From Isohypsibius dastychi (taxonomy: Eukaryota > Tardigrada > Eutardigrada > Parachela > Isohypsibiidae), in contig JAQIWT010000162.1 of the NCBI GenBank assembly GCA_034696485.1, positions 1 through 30,495 of the forward strand: a stretch of DNA of 30,495 bases, given 5' to 3'. The translations under genes and the position numbers were made by a program. The notes below the pieces were generated by a model. The model was not told the origin of the DNA. It made no database searches and worked only from the letters and a program-made list of their open reading frames with translations. Positions 23,201 through 30,495 of this stretch are shown here, piece after piece; the stretch's first letter is position 1; the number at the start of each line of letters is the position of its first letter.

Positions 23201-24248
23201 CCTTGAAAACTCGAGGAAAGAATTATGGTATGCGTTGACGTATACGTAGACGTATGCTCGCAATGAGCCATTGTATCGGCTCGCATAGCCGTCGGGTCGG
23301 TCAATTGTAAATCTAGACTGCAACATCATTGGGTCACAGTAGGATTGACACAACTCAGTGTTTATTTTTTTGTTCTCTTTCTGATTTTCTAATAAAGCCA
23401 TCCATTCACTTCGCTTTCATGGTTCCCTGACAAAAACTGAGGACTTTCCACAGCAGTACGAATCAGTACAGCACTTACCAGTACAAACAGAAATTCTCAA
23501 TGTTGATCCGATATGTACTATCAACAAACACAACCTCGTGGTGTTGACGAAAGTTTTCTTTCATGTATCCAGTAACAATGAAAAACGCTTCCAGCTGTTG
23601 AGTGTCTGGGTCTATAATCATCTTCACTTTGGCACTGGAATCCTCTTTTTGAAAGTTGATGAAAAACTCGTTCAACATTTCTTCTTCTGTTTTACTTCGT
23701 GTTTTCCGGCTTTTTACTCTGTTCCCAAGGTTGGCAATGTCTTTCGAAATAATTCTTCCATTGACTCCCTTTTTCTTCCGAGTTCCACTCAACGCATCAG
23801 CTATCTTACGTGGTGCTACACCGAAATCAAGAAGACGACAGGCCTCTTTCTTTTCTTGAATGCTCATTGCTCGGTTTTCTGGATAGAAGTTTGCCAGATG
23901 ACCATTTACTGAATGGCCACTGTGTTTTGTTTCATCAGGCATGGTTGTAAGAATCATAATATCTTTAACAAGCTTCAGTTGTATGAACACAGGGCAGCCT
24001 GTTTTAACGGTAGTCTGGAATTTTCGCTTTCCAAGAATCTTTGGTCCATGGCTCATGTAAGTTCCACCGTGTTTGCAAATCATGCGCAAAGAACTGTGCT
24101 TGAATTTTGTGAACAAAGGATTGGATTTTTTCAGTTTGGCCTGACCAGCGGGTATCACGAATACTTGATTCGTAGCTATTCCATAGCTTTTTATGGCAGC
24201 GAGTGCCTGAGATTCTGTGCTGAACTGGGCACCAGATGATAGCATCAT
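20210..24248 (-). CDS. MULE-type transposase / ZSWIM-like protein
   Basis: Exons 24248-23479, 22629-21575 and 20571-20210 join in phase and give 728 residues. The start chosen is the first ATG of a pair right before the conserved N-terminal block. In order: a FAR1/WRKY-GCM-like zinc finger (C58, C85, H109, H112); the MULE DDE catalytic domain with D243 (VVFVDSTYR), D306 (NIFVDKD), the CxxH signature C327-H330 and E418 (TTNRIERF); a SWIM finger (C539xC541...C552xH554); and a C-terminal exon with a helical region and basic KGRPSSGRR tail. The first join falls between DSTYRI... and the conserved block VLAQDQNGFGVPVG, which confirms it. The frame is intact with two introns. It could be an active Mutator-like transposase or a domesticated ZSWIM3-like gene. 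No terminal inverted repeats directly flank it. Confidence 0.85.
20848..21194. mobile_element. Non-autonomous hAT element (MITE) in MULE gene intron
   Basis: The left end reads CAGTCCTGCTCCGTT; the inverse of the right end reads CAGACCTGCCCCGTT. An 8-bp duplication GTCAAGTG flanks both sides (20840-20847 and 21195-21202), as expected for hAT transposition. The interior has CCGTTA-rich subterminal repeats, inverted between halves, and no open frame. It lies in intron 2 of the MULE gene (21574-20572). Confidence 0.88.
22630..23478 (-). other. 849-bp intron 1 of MULE gene
   Basis: Donor TG|GTAAGT and acceptor CGCTTTTTAG. It holds a short G/C-rich palindromic segment (23006-23051, repeated ATGCTGGAGG and GCCTCCAG) and nothing else recognisable. 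Open frames on either strand here have no domain. Confidence 0.7.
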
Positions 24249-25387
24249 GAAAAATACACAAACAGTTGAATTGATCGAAATGATGGAATAATGACACAAA
24301 ACCATAATAAGAGTGTTGCCACGGTGAAGTTCATTTTGAAATGATGGATGAAACTGTTTGCAATCGGTTCCGTCAAGACCGATCATTCAAAGTAAAATTC
24401 GAATCCAATTTGAAACAAACTATCCGAGAAAAACCATTTTATGTAGAGCATGGATCTTACACTAACAAAGTCTCCTGAAAAGTAGTTCAATTGTGCCGTA
24501 ATATTCGTTCCCGTTGCTGCAAGCGCACGCACTAGGTAACAAAATACTGGACAATCAAAATCAAAAAGGAACCATCTATTGCATATAATCTCATAGAGAA
24601 TCTGTTCTCGACCGGCTCCACCCTCTCCTTCCATGCATTTTCTTTTTTAAACACATAACATCTTATTCTTTGTAAAGTGCCGACCCCGAAAGTTCTCAGA
24701 CTGGAAGTGTAAATAGCGTAGGCTTGAAGTATATAAGATGACAATAACCTCATCATTGAAAACTCAACAATCAAATTTTAAAATGTGCCCATGTTAAACG
24801 TTGCACCCCCACCCCACACCTTATGTTACGGGGAGTTGGTTGAACTTTTTCACCTGTTTGTTTGCGCTTCTAACAAGACAGTTGCGTCTTCAACAGCTTG
24901 CCGGCAAACAATAAACATCAGTTAAGGATGGGTGACTGGATCTAGGGGGACTCCAGTTCTCTGTGATTCAATTATTCAGCCAAATCAACTGTTTTGCCTG
25001 CCCACAGATTCGGCAGAACAGTTGATTCAGCAAATCTGGTCTTGGTTACGTTTGCAAGGGTAAATGAGTTGAATCGAAATGATTCTAGATACCTTAGTTT
25101 TTCTTGTCTTGCATTTTTACGTGATAAGTTGGGTTTCCAGATGTCAGGTGTTCTGTAAGTTTTTGTCACTCTGGTGCGATTTAAAGTTGAGAGAATCATG
25201 ATTTAGTGATTCAACTTATTTGCCCGCTCAACTATTTTGCCCGGCAAATAAGTTGAACAGTTGATTCAACTATTTTGCCCGATACAAACGTCAATACCTA
25301 ACGTTGACAGGTTCACTAACATTCGGGGAAATTCTCGAAACTAGTCAGCTCCAACGTAACCGACACTTGAAGCAGAGTCGACATTTA
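24249..25387. other. Upstream of MULE gene, no gene recognised
   Basis: Minus-strand open frames at 24383-24634, 24532-24774 and 24972-25199 have no recognisable domain. The stretch holds a repeat block at 24966-25289 (listed separately). The MULE gene promoter must be in its left part. Confidence 0.5.
24966..25289. repeat. Pair of hairpins with TTCAACTATTTTGCCCG motif
   Basis: Hairpin 1 pairs 24983-24998 (AATCAACTGTTTTGCC) with 25012-25027 at 15 of 16 positions. Hairpin 2 pairs 25211-25224 (TCAACTTATTTGCC) with 25242-25255 perfectly. TTCAACTATTTTGCCCG follows at 25266-25282, and related strings occur in both hairpins. This may be a small non-autonomous element with subterminal repeats, but no target duplication was identified. 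Confidence 0.65.
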
Positions 25388-25545
25388 AAATCACAGATTC
25401 ACAATAGTTCACAAAATCTAATCAGTTTCATCGTAGCAACATCGAGCCTCAAAGTTCACAGGTTCACAAAGTTTGACTAAAAGTTCGCAATTCTGATCAG
25501 TTGCAACATAGCAACGTCAACTCTCAAAGTTCACAGGTTCACAAT
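25388..25545 (-). repeat. Tandem repeat, same family as 10.6 kb, inverted
   Basis: Two excellent cores lie at 25451-25469 and 25526-25544. On the minus strand each reads TTGTGAACCTGTGAACTTT, with a 75-bp period. A diverged copy lies at about 25387-25404. GTTGCTATGTT follows a core on the minus strand, as it does in the array at 10.98 kb. Relative to that array this one is inverted. Confidence 0.85.
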
Positions 25546-27316
25546 GGCTCACAAATCCGATCAGCCCGATGTAGTAACGTCGACACTTGAAGTTGACCCC
25601 CAAACCCCAAGGGGTTTTTTTTTCTCCAAGGAAGGTAAAAAAAAAGGGAGAGGGGGGTGGGGGGTCGGAACGGCAGGGGGAATCTCTCCCCGGAAGACAC
25701 TACGAAAAACAAATCAAAGTTGAAGAAGTCTGATTCATTCTGGCATGCAGATTTCAAACTCCATACTGCAGGGCAAAAGCATGAGGTGGTCAAAATCAAG
25801 GAAAAATAAAGATCTAACATTTTCCGAGAAATTCAGCGGGATACACAAGTTTTGTAGCTCGAATGAATGAGAAATCCTGCGATGAATCAGTAGACCAGTG
25901 CACACTGTGATTTTGAAAAAAATCTTGGCAAATCAGCTGATGGATCGAAAAATGGAACATCTGGTGGAAACAATTTCTCCCTCGGAGAATGTCAGCGGGT
26001 GGCGCAACCAAAGTGGTGGTTCGACATCCGGCAACGTGTCATCTTTCTTTCTCCCTCTGCGCAATAAGGTGAAGTTGATTTGCGGTCGAGAAAAAAAACC
26101 AAATGCATCCTCAAGGGACAGCACATCATTAAGGTTGGAAGCATTCAGCGCACACGCGTAAAAGCCGACTCTTGTTTGATGAATTTTTTCTTGTACATTC
26201 AAGCATCCTTACTGTTCCTGTTTGGAGCTGAGGGACCCATGAACTCTGGGAAGTCAACTGGATAAAGTGCTGAGTCGTGCCGCACCAGGATCCTTTTAAC
26301 ATCGCAACTGCACATTTTGCACAATTTCCTCGAACATTGAGACACGGTAAATAACAGAACATGAAGAAAACTGTAATAGATTTATCCAGGAAGTTTTAAC
26401 ATACAGAACAAATGCTGGGCGCTCGAAAAGGCTTTACATTGCTGGTGAGATTCGAGATTTTTAAAATGAATCAATTGGATGCCCAGTTTAGAAAACCCAA
26501 TACTTCTGAGGGATGACCCTGGCTCCCGGATTCTTTAAATGCCATCTAAATCATAAATGTTTAACTGATTGCTAGAAATGAGTACAAATCCAACAGATTC
26601 AGCTTCCACCTGGGAGTTCTTGTATGTAAGTCACGTTATTTTGTTTGCTTTTATGTTGTGCATCAACATATACAATGTCAGGGACCATACAGAGTCTTAA
26701 AACTGAAGACGGTGTATGAAAAAGTGTCTTCATGGCATGCAGACCATTCTCATATTATTTCGATGATCACCAAGTCGAGTAACACAGACGGACAATGGCC
26801 AAAATAGCTTCAATCATACGCTGATGGAGTAGCGGTCCGCATTGTTATTTTTTTGGAAAGAGCGCCTCAAGCTCAGTCGGTATGTAAGTGATGGAAAAAA
26901 GACACCGTTCCGTGCTCTCGGCCTTAATGTCACTTCGCGATTCAATCATGCAATTAAATCCTTTCACCCCTCGCTTCAACAAATTACTTCCTTTCGGATG
27001 CTGCTCCTTCAAATAATTCCCGGCAACCTTGAACAATTATACGAACCCCATCCGGCTGTGAAATTATATTTAGGTGTCAGCTGTCTTCCCGCGTATTGAC
27101 GAATCGCACTTCCCACAAGTGACACGCTTGATCAATCACAAACCATGGCAGGTTCAACAATGTGAGTGAATAAACAGGAAGTAACATATGTATTCCGGCT
27201 TTCATTAGCACTGATGAGGGGCACCTCAAAATTTCGCTGTCATCTCGTATGCTACAACCAAACAGAAACACCTCGCACTGCTCTGAATTTGCGAAAATCA
27301 CCGAAAGTCGCAACGA
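25546..27316. other. Gene-poor region left of DNAJC28
   Basis: It starts with low-complexity runs (25600-25680: T, A and G homopolymers). Several open frames of 60-90 codons overlap on opposite strands with no recognisable domain. No RNA gene or terminal inverted repeat was found. The 3' end of DNAJC28 lies at the right edge. Confidence 0.5.
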
Positions 27317-28725
27317 TTACTTGAAAAACCGCAAGAACGATTTATCAACCAAAATCGATTTCAGAAACAATGATAACTTCAAAAACAAATCTCCATCGCG
27401 CCTTCTTTCATCCGCCGCTTTCATCTTCTCTTGCTCCTTTATTTTTCGGCTAGCTCTGACCTCCCTCCACTCATCCCCATCACAGACTTTCTTTGCCAGT
27501 ATCCCGATCCGAAGTTGTGCAAGTTGCTGCTGGATCGTTGGCACCACAAAATTAAACTTGTGTATTTTACCATTGATTTCAGTGATATATTCAGCCTGAC
27601 TCTCCAGAAAGCGCTCCCAATCAAGTTTCTTCTCGTCCAAAATATCTTCATCCAAACGTGACCTTTGATCGATCATCCGCTCCTTCAAGCTGATCTTCAA
27701 CGTTTCGATTTCTTTGCCCAATTGCGCCCATTCTGGTACAAAACCTGTTCAAAGAATCCATTCTCAAAACCGCAACTTAAAAACGGAATACGACACCTGA
27801 CCGTTGTTGATCAGAATCTTGTTAATTTTATTTGTCATTGAGTCGACATATGGATTGGTGTCTGACTGATCCAAAGGCTTCCCCATTCCTCGCAGATTAC
27901 TGAACTCCCCTTTACTCATTGATTCCTGGATGAGATCTTCCACAACTCTCTCGATAGCGTTCTGAGTCTTCGACCTCCTAGTTGCTTGCTTGTCCAAAGA
28001 CACCAGCGCATCTTCCGTGTAAGCCGTCAGTTTTCCAAGTCGGTACTGAAACGCTGATTCATTCGCGCGATCCAGGCGAAACTAAAACAAAAATCCACAT
28101 AAAATCGATTTTTTGGCTCGGTGACCTTTCAAGGTTACGGTGGATATCCTACCTGTTGGTATTGTTTTTGGCGTTGGCTGATCGTTCCGTATCCGATTCC
28201 TTCGTTGGAAAGAAACTGTCGATGTTGAGGTGCGGTGTGGCGGATATCTCGCTCAATACTTTCCTCCATTTCTTCTGCACTCGAGCTAGCAGTTTTCCGG
28301 GATTTCATCACGATCCGGTATGCCTCTTCAACCGACTTGAATTTCTCGTTATCTGGCTTGTCACTGCTGTCGGGATGATGTGTTTTCGCCAGGTCGATGA
28401 ACGCCTGAAAAACAGTTACCGGTGGACACGTGTAGATGGTGCAAGCTAACGGGGAAAAAACCACAACAAATGGTGGTTTTTCTACCTGACGAATCTCGAC
28501 ATCACTGTTGGCTGCTGAAACCTAAGAACGAAGGAGAAAAGTGAAGATTGTATTTATTCCGAGTGTCTTAACCGGTGGTTAAAGTGGTACCTCTAGAATC
28601 TTATAAGATCTCATAACAGCAGCATTTTCCCTGGAAAATTCCGTTTGCTTTGGTTGGAATCGCGATGATGCATGACGATGTCCACAGTTAGCGCATAAAC
28701 GCAATTTCGCCACTCTACCAAACAT
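27317..28725 (-). CDS. DNAJC28: DnaJ homologue subfamily C member 28
   Basis: Exons 28725-28591, 28521-28486, 28404-28153, 28081-27802 and 27744-27317 give 376 residues, close to the known size of the family. The N-terminus is basic and poor in acidic residues (MFGRVAKLRL), consistent with a mitochondrial presequence. The J domain starts at SYKILE (about 40) and carries HPD at 67-69 (KTHHPDSS). DUF1992 starts near 183 (IERVVEDLIQESMSKGEF, then NLRGMGKPL) and continues to GFVPEWAQL. The C-terminal half is helical and charged. Introns are 69, 81, 71 and 57 bp. The last donor is GTCAGG rather than GTRAGT; it was chosen because only this join restores the conserved GFxPEW. J-domain proteins stimulate an Hsp70 partner; the exact DNAJC28 client is not known to me. 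Confidence 0.93.
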
Positions 28726-29204
28726 GGCTCATGCTCTCGAAACAGATTGAGGAAATGAGAAATAGAAGCGTTTGGATGTGAAATGTAGGTACAATGTCAA
28801 CTTTCGACTTTTGAATGAGGAGATTGTACTCAGAGTCACAGCGACAGTGTTGCGCTGTTTTAATTTGGTTTGATTTGTTTGCGTTTTCGCAGCGTTGTGT
28901 TATCGATTTTGGCTCACTGATGAGACTGCTTAGTTCGCTTGCATGTGGTTCTCACAGCACCCTTCACTGGCTGCAGTTTGCTACTCTATGGTTTCATGAG
29001 ATGGCCCCGTGGATCGGGCACCGTGGACACCCTATCATGTTTGTGCAAACGCAATTTTCATTTGCTGGTAGTTATTTAATAAATAAACAGACTGCCCAGT
29101 TTGGAATATATTCCCGAGATGGAGAAGAATATTCAGAAAGAAGCCGGGCATTGGTGACATGAATATATGTCTCCTCAAGAATTATGGTAGCTCACACTAA
29201 CAAC
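28726..29204. other. 5' flank of DNAJC28
   Basis: No exon is supported. A plus-strand ATG-initiated frame at 28815-29162 (115 residues) has no recognisable domain and no supporting context. I regard it as probably chance. The region should include the DNAJC28 promoter. Confidence 0.45.
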
Positions 29205-29700
29205 CATAGATGAGAATCCTAGTCCTCGGTTTTTTTAGGGAAGGGAATTTCCTCCCTTGGTTTTATCCGGCTCCCTCGTCGACTCCCTAGAAGTTTTAGG
29301 ATCCTAGGAATTTTAGGGAAAAGCCTAACTCCCTCGCGATGCGTTTGATACCAAAAAAGCGGTGTTTCATCAGTCTTCGCTATTTTGGACACGGTTCAAA
29401 TCGAAATATCGGAAACGAGAAAATGAGATCATTGCGTCGACCCCGTGGTCGTGCAATCATAACCTACGAGGCTTACGCTACCATCTGACCTTGCCATTAA
29501 AAACTGAAGATAGCTCAAAAGTAATCAGTTCTCCCAGAAGTTTTTCGAAAGTTCATAGAGGATTTTAAGGAAGTTTCCTCTATTAGCTCCCTTGGAGATT
29601 TAGGCTCCTCGGTTGTCTCCCTAGTTTCCTCGCCATTTTAGGAAACTTCCTCGTCCCTCGTCGCTTCCCTCGTCCCTTAGGACTAGGATTCTCATCTATG
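29205..29700. mobile_element. Non-autonomous hAT element (MITE), 496 bp
   Basis: The terminal inverted repeats are perfect over 22 bp (29205-29226 begins CATAGATGAGAATCC; 29679-29700 is its inverse). An 8-bp target duplication CTAACAAC flanks both sides (29197-29204 and 29701-29708). The interior is rich in CTCCCTCG and TTTTAGG strings near both ends and encodes no transposase. Perfect ends suggest recent insertion. Confidence 0.92.
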
Positions 29701-29708
29701 CTAACAAC

Positions 29709-30495
29709 AGACATGGCCATAAATTTCTGGATGAGTCAACTTATTACAAGCGTCAGAGCGCATTCACGTTGACACTTCATTGCCTGAGCCTCGTTTGCTG
29801 CGTTCAAGCTACGCAAATCTACGGCAGACTACAACATCCAGCGCAAATACGGCAAAAAAGTGGTTTTCTGGCCATTTTACGAGGTTTTTTGAGTCTCACT
29901 TGTTACCATGCCAACCGCAACCGGAAGTGACTTCACTTCCGGTGTCCATAAGAAACTTTGGGCAAGATCGTTGCCTCATGTCTCAGTCGATTTCCCATAG
30001 ATGGGCCGAAAATCCAGTCACATCCGGTTGTTTCCCAGTCACGTGACTGCCATTGTGGCTTACGTTCTGGTCCGATTTCCGGGATGTTTTCGGCCTTCGA
30101 TCTCGGATCACGATCAACGAGTTCTGTTGTATGGGTCTATATGTTAGAATGTTGATACCTCGCTCGTGTGATCGGTCACGTGATATTTTGAACTTTGGAA
30201 AACGATGGTTCGGGTACCCCAAATGTCGACCCCCGTTCAAAAGTCGGTTTTTCCAAAGTTTCGAGGCCCCACGAAAACGGTGGTATGGGTGGCCTCGCAT
30301 TAGTAATCATTATCTTAAATATAGTCTTTGTTGGGATATTGTAGTCTAAATAAAGTACCAGTAAGGACACTAATTCGGAACACAGCTGGGGTTTGTGTAA
30401 AATGCAGAACACCCCCACTTTTTTCAGCTGACATTCACACGCTATATACCGTTCGATAGCTCTTCTCAAGATCTATCGAATGATATGACATCGAG
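29709..30495. other. Right-edge region with promoter-like motifs
   Basis: No gene is recognised. It contains a palindrome of two ETS-type sites (29921-29942), an E-box palindrome (30036-30049) and another E-box TCACGTGA (30177-30184). An inverted repeat pairs AACTTTGGAAAAC (30191-30203) with GTTTTTCCAAAGTTT (30248-30262). Confidence 0.45.
29921..30184. promoter_or_regulatory. Candidate regulatory cluster: ETS palindrome and E-boxes
   Basis: CCGGAAGTGA and TCACTTCCGG are perfect inverted arms around a 2-nt centre, giving two facing ETS-type sites. CAGTCACGTGACTG is a 14-bp perfect palindrome with the bHLH core CACGTG, matching the GTCACGTGAC form bound by TFEB/HLH-30-type factors. TCACGTGA recurs 140 bp away. 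The motifs are seen directly; regulatory use is inferred. They could instead be part of a repeat. Confidence 0.3.

Noticed and set aside
10596-25545. The two repeat arrays as proven terminal inverted repeats of a 15-kb transposon
   Set aside because: Arrays are diverged, have no sharp outer ends and no target duplication, so this is listed only as a hypothesis.
28815-29162. Plus-strand ATG-initiated frame of 115 codons
   Set aside because: No recognisable domain, splice structure or supporting context; chance is the simplest explanation.
1-30495. tRNA, rRNA genes, CRISPR arrays, bacterial operon signals
   Set aside because: No cloverleaf with A and B boxes was seen, no rRNA-like stretch, and no regular spacer array. 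The tandem repeats have irregular, related spacers. The gene structure is eukaryotic.

Overview
This is a metazoan nuclear window. Coding regions are split by spliceosomal introns with GT-AG (once GC-AG) borders, and gene content is animal: a rhodopsin-class GPCR, a receptor tyrosine kinase, a DNAJC28 orthologue, a PrimPol relative, a MULE/ZSWIM-type transposase gene and non-autonomous hAT elements. Many introns are only 53-81 bp, mixed with introns of 0.5-1.2 kb that hold repeats. A compact-genome ecdysozoan such as a tardigrade would fit, but I cannot establish the species. Every gene I can support is on the minus strand. Exon joins were worked out by hand from splice sites, reading phase and family conservation.

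Layout, left to right. 0.03-1.43 kb: one unrecognised five-exon gene and a second unrecognised exon. 2.4-5.2 kb: a five-exon, 399-residue GPCR of the melatonin/Moody-Tre1-like kind. 6.0-10.4 kb: a receptor tyrosine kinase whose extracellular part is three tandem astacin-like (M12A) domains that have all lost the zinc-binding histidines, followed by one membrane helix and a split kinase domain. I know of no described receptor kinase with this architecture. 10.6-11.1 kb: a degenerate tandem repeat.

12.2-18.7 kb: a replication cassette of two adjacent genes. The upstream gene encodes a PrimPol-type primase-polymerase joined through an acidic linker to two RPA1-like OB folds. The downstream gene, 192 nt away, encodes a DUF3987 RecA-like helicase/ATPase. 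Together they give a primase, a single-strand binding module and a helicase. 20.2-24.2 kb: an intact three-exon MULE/ZSWIM-type gene with a FAR1-like zinc finger, DDE residues and a SWIM finger. 25.4-25.5 kb: the tandem repeat family of 10.6 kb again, in inverted orientation. Cassette and transposase therefore lie between two inverted repeat arrays about 15 kb apart. Whether this is one large mobile element is a hypothesis only.

27.3-28.7 kb: DNAJC28 (J domain plus DUF1992), five exons. Two hAT MITEs with 8-bp target duplications are clear, one at 29205-29700 and one in an intron of the MULE gene (20848-21194). Further foldback sequences sit in the large intron of the PrimPol-RPA gene and near 25 kb.
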